Source of the DNA: a virus
Virus record (IMG/VR): IMGVR_UViG_3300047202_000202
Span: 1-41,339 of that record
DNA length: 41,339 nucleotides
Direction: 5' to 3' (one strand)
Each line of letters begins with the position of its first letter. Within the stretch, counting starts at the first letter, position 1. Under the pieces are notes generated by a model. The model did not search any database and was not told the origin of the DNA. It worked only from the letters and a program-made list of their open reading frames with translations. The position numbers and the translations under genes are program-made. Below, in pieces: positions 25,167 to 32,714 of the stretch.

Positions 25167-25195
25167 CCATTCAGCAACAAAACGCTGCTGAATGG
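25167..25195 (-). repeat. Intergenic hairpin before the last leftward gene
   Basis: CCATTCAGCA (25167-25176) pairs perfectly with TGCTGAATGG (25186-25195) around a nine-base loop. No T-run follows on the - strand. It lies between two co-directional genes, about 40 bases before the ribosome binding site of the second. Confidence 0.8.
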
Positions 25196-25211
25196 ATACT
25201 ACTATCCTACT

Positions 25212-26054
25212 TTACCTCGATAAGACGTTGGGTATAATGCGCAGACTCTTTCCAACCGCTGCTCCACGCGATGCGCCCTCGGGACTGAAGTTATTTGATC
25301 CGCGCGATCTTACGCTGTAAAAACCTGTGGAAAAATGCTTGTAAGCTTCTTCAACCTTGCCAGTATAAATGGCCAATGCGCTGGTTGTTTGCTTACTTCT
25401 ATTTGCCTCTTCCTCTATGGCTGCTTGCTTCATCGCCTTTATGCAGTGAATTATCCAACTAGCCTTGAACACGAACGGCATTTCCTCGTGCGGTATATTC
25501 TTGAACTGGTAGTTGGCCGGTTTCAAACCACGACGTGCAATGTCAGCATACTGCTCTGGATACTTTATAACGAGTTCATGGCACCATTCCGTCATTGCTT
25601 TCGCTGCCATGCACATTATGACTACAACCCATTGATCATAAAGCATGGTTGCAATCTTACCACTGTCACCAGCGCCAAAGAAGCTCATAACATCGCCGGT
25701 TTTTTCTTTGCCATTTACACCTTTTCCTTTTATACTGCAAGTGGTATAATGCTTGGTATGCGTAACCTTTCCAATCAACCAAGCAAGTTGCCACATCCAT
25801 GGTTGAATTCCATTGAAAGCAATGGTGCCAGAATTAGAGTTGAACTTTCGCTCAGCTATCGCTTCTGCTTCTTTACTTGCCTCGATCAAAATTTCCTCAG
25901 GTAATATTGCATACTTGTCCATGAGTTTTTGAATGAGCACTGTTGCATTGGTGATCTCGCCTTCGAACGCACCACTGTCAATACCGGTCATTGCAGTTAG
26001 TTTGTAAATTTGCTCGATAATCTTTACGCGCTTTTCTACTGTAGTTGCAGTCAT
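25212..26054 (-). CDS. DUF2786-like protein
   Basis: A 280-residue protein with a good ribosome binding site (GGAGG). The N-terminal 55 residues fit the DUF2786 pattern: a helix KRVKIIEQIYKLTAMTG, a Glu-rich turn, and ATVLIQKLMDKYAILPEEI. A Trp-rich helical region follows (GIQPWMWQLAWLIGK), then KHYTTCSIKGKGVNGKE. DUF2786 proteins are common in phages and mobile elements and lack a proven function. The C-terminus is basic and Ser/Gly-rich, perhaps for nucleic-acid contact. It lies among early genes. Confidence 0.65.
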   Translation of the reverse strand: MTATTVEKRVKIIEQIYKLTAMTGIDSGAFEGEITNATVLIQKLMDKYAILPEEILIEASKEAEAIAERKFNSNSGTIAFNGIQPWMWQLAWLIGKVTHTKHYTTCSIKGKGVNGKEKTGDVMSFFGAGDSGKIATMLYDQWVVVIMCMAAKAMTEWCHELVIKYPEQYADIARRGLKPANYQFKNIPHEEMPFVFKASWIIHCIKAMKQAAIEEEANRSKQTTSALAIYTGKVEEAYKHFSTGFYSVRSRGSNNFSPEGASRGAAVGKSLRIIPNVLSR

Positions 26055-26081
26055 AAAAATCCTCCATTTAGACGGTGGATT

Positions 26082-26186
26082 CCGCCTTGTCCGCCCTCAA
26101 CCTTACAGTGGTTGGTTGAGCTGCTCTTATTTTGATCACGCTGTCAAGATAGCGGACAGGGCGGAGGGAGTTTTCACTCCCTCGCC
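26082..26186 (-). promoter_or_regulatory. Multi-hairpin leader before the DUF2786-like gene
   Basis: The 201-base gap 26055-26255 is non-coding and folds in competing ways. Hairpin A is GAGGGAGT (26164-26171) with ACTCCCTC (26176-26183). Hairpin B joins 26082-26094 to 26152-26164 (13 bp, one mismatch on the - strand), enclosing CTCAACC/GGTTGAG (26096-26102 and 26114-26120). A and B share bases at 26164, so they cannot both form fully. This is the geometry of an attenuator or a translational switch. No ligand class is recognised. Confidence 0.5.
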
Positions 26187-26255
26187 TGCTTTAAACTTTC
26201 ACCCGCAATTAAGCTCTACAGTGGTTCGCAAGTTTTCTTGCTTACTCGACCAATG

Positions 26256-26960
26256 TTACTTTTTTATTGAATCCATAAAATCGTGAATGAGGGTAATTAA
26301 CCGTGCAGCATTATCTTCATCCAAGCTTGGACTGCAGTTGACCTTTACAATTACATTGCCCACCGTTAAACTGTCCGGTGATAGGGTGATATTGTCCAAA
26401 ATTTTGTAGGTTGCGCTTTCATACGGTTTATGTCCAAATTTATCGATCAAACGGTCAGAGATAACTTTATTATTTTTTACAATTGTATCTCTGCGATTAT
26501 CGTTGGTCTTTTTTATCATCGCATAACCATACAATTCTTTGACGGTCTCAGTAATCTTCACATAATTGAACGTTCCGTCTTTTTTCATTGGAAAATTGTG
26601 ATGTGATTGGTAAGAACCGACCACGATCTTAGGTGAGTTCCAAGTATCCAATTTGACTGAGTAGGTGGAGTAAGAATCACTTCCATCATCCAACACAGTG
26701 AAAGTAGGATTAGATGAATCTTCGGAAAATTTATAAGAGGCTTTCTCAAAACCAGTGTTTTTCAACGCTGCTATAAGTGCTTTAGCAACTACAGTATTTT
26801 TTTCACGGGTTTTTAAAACTTCTAACCTGTTTGCCTCTCTCCTTGCAGCCTGTTGTGCTTCATAGGTCGCCTTACGTTCCTGCTCCTGTAATTCATACAA
26901 CATTTTCTTGCCTGCTTCGATCTGTGCCTGTAGTTCAATTGCTGTTAATTTAGTAGTCAT
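26256..26960 (-). CDS. Unknown early protein with N-terminal coiled coil
   Basis: A 234-residue protein from ATG 26960 (GGAGG upstream). Residues about 8-60 form a charged coiled coil (AQIEAGKKMLYELQEQERKA). The rest is mixed alpha/beta (residues about 85-130: TFTVLDDGSDSYSTYSVKLD) with no catalytic motif that I recognise. It lies between two small unknown genes in the leftward operon. Confidence 0.72.
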   Translation of the reverse strand: MTTKLTAIELQAQIEAGKKMLYELQEQERKATYEAQQAARREANRLEVLKTREKNTVVAKALIAALKNTGFEKASYKFSEDSSNPTFTVLDDGSDSYSTYSVKLDTWNSPKIVVGSYQSHHNFPMKKDGTFNYVKITETVKELYGYAMIKKTNDNRRDTIVKNNKVISDRLIDKFGHKPYESATYKILDNITLSPDSLTVGNVIVKVNCSPSLDEDNAARLITLIHDFMDSIKK

Positions 26961-27020
26961 AATAATCCTCCAGAATTTAAATGTTTGATTTTTTCTCATC
27001 AGTCCAGGTACTTTCTGGAG

Positions 27021-27038
27021 ACTCCGCCGAAGCGGAGT
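27021..27038 (-). repeat. Stable TTCG-loop hairpin in an early intergenic gap
   Basis: On the - strand this reads ACTCCGC-TTCG-GCGGAGT, a 7-bp perfect stem with an unusually stable C(UUCG)G tetraloop. No T-run follows. It lies between the 64-codon gene and the ribosome binding site of the next gene. Confidence 0.82.
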
Positions 27039-27044
27039 TTCGAA

Positions 27045-27239
27045 TTAGTTATCCAAATCCACGGTTTCTAAGTAACGAGGTGTACGACCCATCTTCATAA
27101 AAATTTCTAATCTTAGAATGTCAGAAACTCGTACCCAGATCCAACCTTCAAGAGTTTGATGGCAAATATAAACACCTTCACCTTGCCAATTAATTTTTTG
27201 ATCTTGGTATGTTCTTGTAATATCCTGTAAGTCTGTCAT
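27045..27239 (-). CDS. Small protein of unknown function
   Basis: A 64-residue protein with ribosome binding site GGAGG. It contains GEGVYICHQTLEGWIWVRVS, a strand-turn-strand pattern with aromatic residues, and an acidic C-terminus. No family recognised. It is preceded by a broken gene at 27260-27616. Confidence 0.65.
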   Translation of the reverse strand: MTDLQDITRTYQDQKINWQGEGVYICHQTLEGWIWVRVSDILRLEIFMKMGRTPRYLETVDLDN

Positions 27240-27259
27240 TTTATCCTCCAGTTTGATTT

Positions 27260-27616
27260 TTAAATTTTATTCCACATATTATTATTTACCCACAACTTCA
27301 TTTCACGGACAGTTTTGAACTCAGCAACCTGGTTAGTTCTGTATATTTTGACCTTGAATGTTTTATTAAGAGTTTTGAACCCTACAGCAACGGCAGAAGG
27401 TCCTAAGTTGATTGTAAATTGATTTCTATCCCAGCGCTGATAATGAATGTGCCAAACTTCTTTATTGAAAACAGATGAAAAATTGGCTGAAGCTTCTGTC
27501 ACGGTTGGTTGAATATGAACTTCATCAAATAAAGCGGTTCATGCTTTCTGTTCTGCTTCATCTAAATTTAACAGTTTAGCATACTTGGATAATCGGTTCT
27601 GCAAGTTGGTTGACAT
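27260..27616 (-). pseudogene. Early gene interrupted by an in-frame opal codon
   Basis: ATG 27616 has a strong ribosome binding site (GGAGGA) and opens MSTNLQNRLSKYAKLLNLDE. The frame stops at TGA 27541-27539 after 25 codons and then stays open to 27260. The downstream part has only a GTG (27502) with no ribosome binding site, so it is unlikely to be a gene of its own. Joined, the protein would be about 118 residues. After the stop it reads TALFDEVHIQPTVTEAS, then an aromatic-rich region (VWHIHYQRWDRNQFTINLGP) and ends in a helix. TGA ends many other genes here, so general recoding is unlikely. The options are a nonsense mutation, readthrough or a sequence error. It is the first gene after the promoter at 27910-27905. 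Confidence 0.62.
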
Positions 27617-27898
27617 GATAATTCCTCCAAATTAGAATGTAGTGCAGAATTACACTGGACCGCACTGGAAGATTCCAGTGCAGACACTATAATCCTGTTT
27701 TATTTACAATAAAATTTTTAATCTCCCAGTTCAAAACCCTACCACCTGCCATCGGAGTGAACCTACGTGCACACTCAGGATTTGAGGATTTTTACTTTGC
27801 GGTTTGAACCAGACTGTTCCCTGGAACTTTACTCCCCTGATATTAGGTTCCTAGGTACTGGGTTTTGTTTTTTGTTAAGGTTCTCTGTAGCGTGGTAC
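27617..27898 (-). promoter_or_regulatory. Long structured 5' leader of the second leftward operon
   Basis: The gap between the predicted start (about 27898) and ATG 27616 is about 280 bases and shows no gene. It can fold: a 9-bp inverted repeat GCACTGGAA/TTCCAGTGC at 27662-27681 with a two-base centre; an A/T-only hairpin TTTTATT-GTA-AATAAAA on the - strand near 27700; and long-range pairing of CAAAACCC (near 27733) with GGGTTTTG (near 27860). Leaders this long often control expression. I see no known riboswitch or tRNA. Confidence 0.5.
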
Positions 27899-27904
27899 AT
27901 TATC

Positions 27905-27910
27905 ATTATA
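27905..27910 (-). promoter_or_regulatory. Leftward promoter of the second early operon (-10)
   Basis: On the - strand TGCTATAAT gives a perfect extended -10 (TATAAT at 27910-27905). The -35 position holds ATGTAC, a poor match. Two palindromic sites lie upstream, centred at about -41.5 and -64.5 from the predicted start at 27898. The same layout stands at the other leftward promoter. Confidence 0.68.
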
Positions 27911-27932
27911 GCACACCTACCCTAGAAGTACA

Positions 27933-27970
27933 TAGACAAATGTCATGTATATTGCATGACAAATGTCATG
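27933..27970. promoter_or_regulatory. Operator pair upstream of the second leftward promoter
   Basis: Site 1 is TAGACAAATGTCATG (27933-27947, imperfect, centre 27939.5). Site 2 is CATGACAAATGTCATG (27955-27970, 7-bp arms with a 2-bp centre, centre 27962.5). The spacing is 23 bp. The same sequence pair is found at 37869-37906 and, by eye, nowhere else in the window. Two copies at two promoters of the same phage indicate a shared regulator. Confidence 0.8.
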
Positions 27971-27972
27971 CT

Positions 27973-28212
27973 TTATTTACGCGCATTTTTATGCACTTTT
28001 ATGGCTTTTCGCAGTGTGTTGGGATTAATTTTAAACATCATTGCAACATGCTTTAGACCGCGCATGTGCACATTGTATAGTAAGGATTCTTGAATGCCTT
28101 GACAGCAGGGTAAACGATCCTCCGGCAAAACAATCCAATGACCTTTATCATCTTGGTACCCATTCGGTTGGATAGTTCGGTTCTGTCGACCAAGATATTC
28201 TAATACTGCCAT
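27973..28212 (-). CDS. Small helix-turn-helix protein, candidate regulator
   Basis: A 79-residue protein from ATG 28212; TTG 28224 is too close to the upstream GAGGA. Residues about 53-72 (LKHVAMMFKINPNTLRKAIK) have the spacing of a helix-turn-helix, and the C-terminus is basic (HKNARK). The N-terminal 50 residues are unlike any family I know. Its stop codon is only two bases from the operator pair at 27933-27970, so it may bind there, but this is inference. Confidence 0.62.
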   Translation of the reverse strand: MAVLEYLGRQNRTIQPNGYQDDKGHWIVLPEDRLPCCQGIQESLLYNVHMRGLKHVAMMFKINPNTLRKAIKVHKNARK

Positions 28213-28220
28213 TTGTATGG

Positions 28221-28655
28221 TCAATCCTCATCCTCCTTCTTCCAACCATGCGCCGCAAGAATTTCATGAATATTAGGCGGTTTCCAATGTGCTGGTTTAA
28301 TAAGGTCTGTTGCGGATCCACGCATTAATCGAGATACTATAGTTTCTTGCGCACTTCGCGCGCGTTGTTTTTGCATGTTCGATGTCTGTACCTCCTCAAA
28401 CAACTCTTCCCATGGAAAACCATGCAAATGCGCTGTTCCAAGAGCAACTACCACTATGTCCACCAACGCGTCTGCAATTCCTGGAAGGTCTTCATAAATA
28501 TATGCTTGTTGTAATTCCATAACCTCCTCATGAAGGAATTTAACGCGAAAATCTGCCACGGCATTTTCAACATGGTGTGGAATATAATCTTCTTGATCTT
28601 CGGTAATGTAACCGAAATGCCTGTATAATAGTCCAACAGCATCAAAATTACTCAT
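28221..28655 (-). CDS. MazG-like nucleoside triphosphate pyrophosphohydrolase
   Basis: A 144-residue all-alpha protein from ATG 28655 (ribosome binding site TAGGAGT). It carries the MazG/PRA-PH metal-binding pattern: E-E-x-x-E in FLHEEVMELQQAY, followed by GIADALVDIVVVALGTA in place of the E-x-x-D helix. Such enzymes split NTPs or dNTPs to monophosphates plus pyrophosphate. In phages they clear a nucleotide (for example dCTP or dUTP) or counter host alarm nucleotides. It sits next to DNA polymerase and close to a TS-family enzyme and a dCMP deaminase, which favours a role in deoxynucleotide supply. Confidence 0.78.
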   Translation of the reverse strand: MSNFDAVGLLYRHFGYITEDQEDYIPHHVENAVADFRVKFLHEEVMELQQAYIYEDLPGIADALVDIVVVALGTAHLHGFPWEELFEEVQTSNMQKQRARSAQETIVSRLMRGSATDLIKPAHWKPPNIHEILAAHGWKKEDED

Positions 28656-28665
28656 AGTCTTACTC

Positions 28666-30411
28666 CTAAGCTTGCCACACATCACCTATTTTTATTCCCA
28701 CCCTAACGGTTGTATCAATAACCTTATTCATTCCAACAATCATAGCCTCCTCTAATTCTTTGCCATAATTTTTAGCCTCCCTATTTGGAACAGCTGCAAC
28801 CAACTCATCATGTACTTGTCCACCAAGATATTTATCCAATCCACGACGACCTGCCTCTAGTATCCCATATTTTATTCCAACCGCTGCAGTTCCTTGCACC
28901 ATCGTATTTAAAATGGTGGTTGATTTTTTATTATAACCGACCAAAATTCGTCGACAGCCGTTGGGCAGTCTTATGAATACTGGACCTGTCTTCATGGCCA
29001 ATTTTTCTGCCCTTGACCTGATATTTCTCAATCCCTCAAAGGTAGTAAAAAATCGGTAAACAATGTCGGAGGCTTGATCAAATGAAATATTACTACCGGA
29101 CATTTTTACGTACTCATAAAATCGTTGCACTCCACCACCGAATATAAGAAGAAAGGTCATTGCCTTCGCAAAGGATCTTTGCTCTAATGTTATACTCTTC
29201 TGCGGGATATTCAAAACAGCAGCTGCAATGGCCGAGTGAATATCCTCCTTCTCCAATACTCGTATTAATTCTTCATCATTAGCCTGAAAAGCTGCTATGC
29301 GAATTTCAATCTGTGAATAGTCGCCGGATACTATTTTATACCCAGGCAATCCTCCAATAATATCCCCACGACTATCCTTCGGTACCTGCTGTAAGTTTGG
29401 ATCACTGCAAGTAAATCGAGTTGTATCCGCCGAACACTGCCAAAACCTTGGATGTATCCATCCATCAATAATATGCTCTTCACGCCATTCAGGCCTGTAC
29501 ATTTTTATTCTTTGTGCACCATGCCGCCACTGTAGAATATTTTTTGCTATAATTCCAGCCACTCCTCCAAATTGCGCCATGGGCTCAAGAATTTCAACGC
29601 CAGTACTATCAACATCAATTCCCCTCGCATTCAACGCTCTTTTAAGTTGCACTGGAGAATTGAGATTTATTTCTTTACCAAGCCTTTTGCGTAACCATTT
29701 TTCAGACTTAATAATCGCCGCCCGTTGGTTTTCAACAAACGCTACTACCCGTTCCTCTGAGCAGGGCAATCCATTTATGGTCATTTGAGCCACCAACGGC
29801 ATAAGGTCCATTTCCATCTGAAGGGCCTCTAACTGTTGAGTTTCCTCGGCCTTTGCAAGATGAGATTGATATAGTGCGGGTAGACTAATAACATCCTGAG
29901 CAGCGTACTCGATTTGCTGCACGCTTAATTTTTGGTCCCAGTGACCGTGCTCAATATTTTTATCAATATTCTTTCCCAGTCTGCGTCGAAGTGAACTTCT
30001 AAGAGACCTTGATATATCCCTTCGTCCGGTGCTGGCAAGTACAGTCTCTCCAACCAGCGTATCATACCATTGGGATTTTCGCCAAGGAATTCCTGCATTA
30101 TGCAAGAACATTATATCGAACCCAACACCATTGTGCACTATAAACTTTCGCTTAGACGTGAATAAATCCCTAACACATTGTGGGATTTGTCCGTCACGAA
30201 TTTGAAGTACAGCAAGGGTACTGGTTTTTTCACCGTAAAGTTGAATCGTTGCAATGTCATTTCGCCAGGGATTTAATCCAGTTGTTTCAAAGTCAATACC
30301 AACAATTGTATCCTCCCGAAGACGCGCGCAAGCGGTGATGGGATTATCAAGTACAGGTATCCCATCAATTAAAATTTTAAATTTCTTTTTAGTTAGTTTA
30401 ATTTTTGCCAT
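28666..30411 (-). CDS. polA: DNA polymerase, family A, with 3'-5' exonuclease
   Basis: A 581-residue replicative polymerase of the Pol I type. The exonuclease domain has motif I VGIDFETTGL (D40, E42), motif II VHNGVGFDIMFL (D99) and motif III YAAQDVISLPALY (D173). The polymerase domain has motif A GDYSQIEIR (D364, E369), motif B RSFAKAMTFLLIFGGG (R412, K416, F420) and motif C QVHDELV (H534, D535, E536). All catalytic residues are present. There is no 5'-3' nuclease domain, as is usual in phage enzymes. Motif B has Phe where many enzymes have Tyr before Gly (IFG for IYG) and Thr-Phe-Leu for Asn-Phe-Gly. The start is ATG 30411, overlapping the previous small gene by 14 bases. It works with the primase-helicase at 38006. 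Confidence 0.92.
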   Translation of the reverse strand: MAKIKLTKKKFKILIDGIPVLDNPITACARLREDTIVGIDFETTGLNPWRNDIATIQLYGEKTSTLAVLQIRDGQIPQCVRDLFTSKRKFIVHNGVGFDIMFLHNAGIPWRKSQWYDTLVGETVLASTGRRDISRSLRSSLRRRLGKNIDKNIEHGHWDQKLSVQQIEYAAQDVISLPALYQSHLAKAEETQQLEALQMEMDLMPLVAQMTINGLPCSEERVVAFVENQRAAIIKSEKWLRKRLGKEINLNSPVQLKRALNARGIDVDSTGVEILEPMAQFGGVAGIIAKNILQWRHGAQRIKMYRPEWREEHIIDGWIHPRFWQCSADTTRFTCSDPNLQQVPKDSRGDIIGGLPGYKIVSGDYSQIEIRIAAFQANDEELIRVLEKEDIHSAIAAAVLNIPQKSITLEQRSFAKAMTFLLIFGGGVQRFYEYVKMSGSNISFDQASDIVYRFFTTFEGLRNIRSRAEKLAMKTGPVFIRLPNGCRRILVGYNKKSTTILNTMVQGTAAVGIKYGILEAGRRGLDKYLGGQVHDELVAAVPNREAKNYGKELEEAMIVGMNKVIDTTVRVGIKIGDVWQA

Positions 30412-30616
30412 GACGTGGTTTCGCATTGAAAGCAATCTGTCTACTCTTACGACGACAGGGTTGGTGGTGGCTGCTTTTATTCTGCTTTTGTTTTTTAGGC
30501 CCACTATACTCAGGCATCGGTCCGTTGTAAACGGTTTTCTTCTTTGATTTTTTTTGAGTCAACCACTGCTTTATTAATTTGCATAGTGATTTTAAAAACT
30601 CTATGATTCGCTTCAT
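30398..30616 (-). CDS. Small basic protein of unknown function
   Basis: A 72-residue, strongly basic protein (pI clearly high). It starts with an amphipathic helix (MKRIIEFLKSLCKLIKQWLT), then a Lys-rich stretch and a Pro/His/Arg-rich tail. It fills the gap between the SAM methyltransferase and the polymerase gene and overlaps the latter. The ribosome binding site is weak. It is probably real from position and lack of other use, but unproven. Confidence 0.45.
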   Translation of the reverse strand: MKRIIEFLKSLCKLIKQWLTQKKSKKKTVYNGPMPEYSGPKKQKQNKSSHHQPCRRKSRQIAFNAKPRHGKN

Positions 30617-30626
30617 AATCGTCCAC

Positions 30627-31406
30627 TCATTTCCGCCTCATTATAAATAACGAATTATTCGACTCCGCAGGGTATGGTGCAGCTGCGAACACTGTTGCCA
30701 TGCTGTTTGGTAAAAATTCAAATATGGCCAAGTGCTTTGGATCCATCCAAAAATTTTCTGGTACGCGGGACTTTGCAATAAACACACCGTAGGCTTTTAT
30801 TACATCAAATCCGGCCTTTCTTACCATGCTTATTTTTTCTTCATACGCTCGTTCTCGAGAACCCTCAGGTCCAATATGATGATCCGCCGTAGACTTAGAT
30901 ACTCCCGCGTTCGGTGTGCTAAATATGCACGTGCCGCCAGGTTTTGTCCATCGATATAAATCGTTCAACAAATTTTGCTGCTGTGATCTAGGAACGTGCT
31001 CAAATACCTCTGTGCATACTGTAAGATCCGCCTTTGCAAGGTCAAAGTTTTCTGTGTCCAGGGCAAGGTCAATTCGTACGAGTGTAACGTTTCCCTTCTT
31101 CCATCCAAGATGATCAAACCATTTTACACTGGCGCGAAGATCGAGTCCAACATAATCAAACTCATCCGCACTTCTATTTCGCCACAACCAATTTAACAGG
31201 GAAAATCGACCACACCCAACATCGGTGATTAATTTAGGATGATTTTTAGCAATCCACTTTGCAATAAAACCATACCTTGCACCATGCCCTACCCAATCAT
31301 TATGCGACATAAATCCGGCATTCAATGCATCAGTTGCGTTCAACTCGGTCAAACCAGAGTTGGATTTATTCTTCACACTGATCGGGATAAAATTACGCCG
31401 TAGCAT
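30627..31406 (-). CDS. Class I SAM-dependent methyltransferase, substrate unknown
   Basis: A 259-residue enzyme. Motif I is ITDVGCGRFSLL (DVGCG at 62-66), an acidic adenosine-binding position lies in YVGLDLR, and ADLTVCTEVFEHVPR is typical of the Methyltransf_11/23 group of small-molecule or modified-base methyltransferases. There is no DPPY/NPPY motif, so it is not an adenine or cytosine-N4 DNA methyltransferase. It has a strong ribosome binding site (AAGGAGG) and overlaps the upstream TS-family gene by 14 bases, so it may act on a nucleotide or a modified base made by that enzyme. Confidence 0.78.
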   Translation of the reverse strand: MLRRNFIPISVKNKSNSGLTELNATDALNAGFMSHNDWVGHGARYGFIAKWIAKNHPKLITDVGCGRFSLLNWLWRNRSADEFDYVGLDLRASVKWFDHLGWKKGNVTLVRIDLALDTENFDLAKADLTVCTEVFEHVPRSQQQNLLNDLYRWTKPGGTCIFSTPNAGVSKSTADHHIGPEGSRERAYEEKISMVRKAGFDVIKAYGVFIAKSRVPENFWMDPKHLAIFEFLPNSMATVFAAAPYPAESNNSLFIMRRK

Positions 31407-32184
31407 CTTTTTCCTCCTTAGTAGAAACCTGTGTTTGAATAAAATACTTAGGATCTACCAATAATAGTTGAAGTTCATAATCCGCCCACTCCTTTATACT
31501 TTCCCAGGTTGCCAAGTTTTCCCAGTTTTCCCACCATTTTGGTAAGGAAAAACTTCCATAATAAATAAATTTACTCTTGCCCCTAAGCTCTGTATCATAA
31601 TAAACATGCGAGTTACCTATGTTAACAATTACTATGCCAGGATTTACTCTAACACAATTGGCTATAGCCAAAGCAATTCCTCCAAATTGGATTATATCGT
31701 AAGGGAGTCCCCAAACTCCGTCGCTAGATCGCATGGTTACTATTGTGATCAGATTATTAGCATACTTATTAATCATAAATTGCATTGATAATGTACATGG
31801 TATTGTTTCATTAGTATCCCTAGGATGCGCGATCATAACCACTGCTCGTCTTGAATCAGGGTCGTTTTGTAACTCTCTTATAGCACGCTCGAATTGCCCA
31901 ACGGTTCGTGGACCATAAGCAGACTGTCCAGTAAATAAATCCAAGCGTGCTTTTGGGGCTACATTTGCAATTTGACTTTTGTTGAATGTTCCAAGAATAA
32001 ATTGATACAATTCAACAAACCCAATTGCTAAATTATCCCCTGGTCGTTTATATACCGTGCCAGGAATAAATATGAACGTATTATCGAACACGGCGGTTGT
32101 GCATAAACCGCGTGGATGCTGTGCTAAACCACGATCAACAATACTCTCATAATAGTCTTGATATTCCATGATATGTTTATTCAT
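31393..32184 (-). CDS. Thymidylate synthase family enzyme with an Asn-to-Asp change
   Basis: A 263-residue enzyme with the TS/dCMP-hydroxymethylase fold. Visible motifs are DSRRAVVMI, catalytic Cys in IPCTLSMQF (C130), the phosphate and substrate segment MRSSDGVWGLPYDI (R152, S153, D155), and HVYYDTE. In classical thymidylate synthases the residue after P-F/Y is Asn (N177 in E. coli), which selects dUMP. Here it is Asp (D163). Asp at this place is found in T4 dCMP hydroxymethylase and, when introduced into TS, favours dCMP. The enzyme may therefore act on dCMP to make 5-hydroxymethyl- or 5-methyl-dCMP. The His after the catalytic Cys in most TS enzymes (PCH) is Thr. It overlaps the deaminase gene by eight bases. 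Confidence 0.82.
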   Translation of the reverse strand: MNKHIMEYQDYYESIVDRGLAQHPRGLCTTAVFDNTFIFIPGTVYKRPGDNLAIGFVELYQFILGTFNKSQIANVAPKARLDLFTGQSAYGPRTVGQFERAIRELQNDPDSRRAVVMIAHPRDTNETIPCTLSMQFMINKYANNLITIVTMRSSDGVWGLPYDIIQFGGIALAIANCVRVNPGIVIVNIGNSHVYYDTELRGKSKFIYYGSFSLPKWWENWENLATWESIKEWADYELQLLLVDPKYFIQTQVSTKEEKDATA

Positions 32185-32662
32185 TGTTTATTGTACCCTC
32201 TCCACCAATTATAAAATATCCGCGAAAATTAATATATCCAAATATAGATATTTCATGGTCCCTTAATAAGTTTGCAACCTTTTTATAATCCTTTCCATAT
32301 ACCATTCCAAATCTTACTTGAACGATTTCGACCTGAATAAACCTAAGAGCGCATCGATAACAGGGTGAATGGGTAACGTATAGTGTACAACCCTTCGGTG
32401 AAACTCCATTAACCGCGCACTGCAGTATTGCATTCTCCTCTGCATGAATTGCGCGAATGCAATGGTTACTTCCATCCTCCATCTCACAACCCACCTCATC
32501 ACAATGCTTCATAGTTCTTGGTGCCCCATTATATCCTGAGGCAATAACCTGATGCTCAGGATTCACTAAGACTGCACCAACTGCTACTCGCGCAGTACAT
32601 GTACTACGCATTGACCATGCTTTAGCCAACAACATAAACGTATCATCCCACGAAGGTCGCAT
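32177..32662 (-). CDS. Deoxycytidylate (dCMP) deaminase
   Basis: A 161-residue zinc enzyme converting dCMP to dUMP. It has the cytidine deaminase motifs HAEE (H73, E75) and PCYRC (C101, C104), and an extra Cys/His cluster (HCDEVGCEMEDGSNHC) as in T4-type dCMP deaminases. Regulatory dCTP-binding features cannot be judged. It has ribosome binding site AAGGAA after a 10-bp hairpin, and lies beside the TS-family gene, for which it could supply substrate. Confidence 0.92.
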   Translation of the reverse strand: MRPSWDDTFMLLAKAWSMRSTCTARVAVGAVLVNPEHQVIASGYNGAPRTMKHCDEVGCEMEDGSNHCIRAIHAEENAILQCAVNGVSPKGCTLYVTHSPCYRCALRFIQVEIVQVRFGMVYGKDYKKVANLLRDHEISIFGYINFRGYFIIGGEGTINNE

Positions 32663-32675
32663 AATAATTTCCTTC

Positions 32676-32700
32676 GAGGGCGGGTTTGTTACCCGCCCTC
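32676..32700 (-). repeat. 10-bp perfect hairpin before the deaminase gene
   Basis: GAGGGCGGGT (32676-32685) pairs perfectly with ACCCGCCCTC (32691-32700) around five bases. On the - strand it is followed by the ribosome binding site region (AAGGAA) without a T-run, as in the other early intergenic hairpins. Confidence 0.82.
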
Positions 32701-32714
32701 TTATATAACTAAAA

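Noticed and set aside
4421-27541. Genome-wide recoding of TAG or TGA as Trp
   Set aside because: Both codons end many well-formed genes, often in ATGA overlaps with the next start, so they act as normal stops.
27780-27810. tRNA T-arm-like stretch GGTTCAAACC on the - strand
   Set aside because: No matching acceptor, anticodon or D arms can be formed around it, so there is no cloverleaf.
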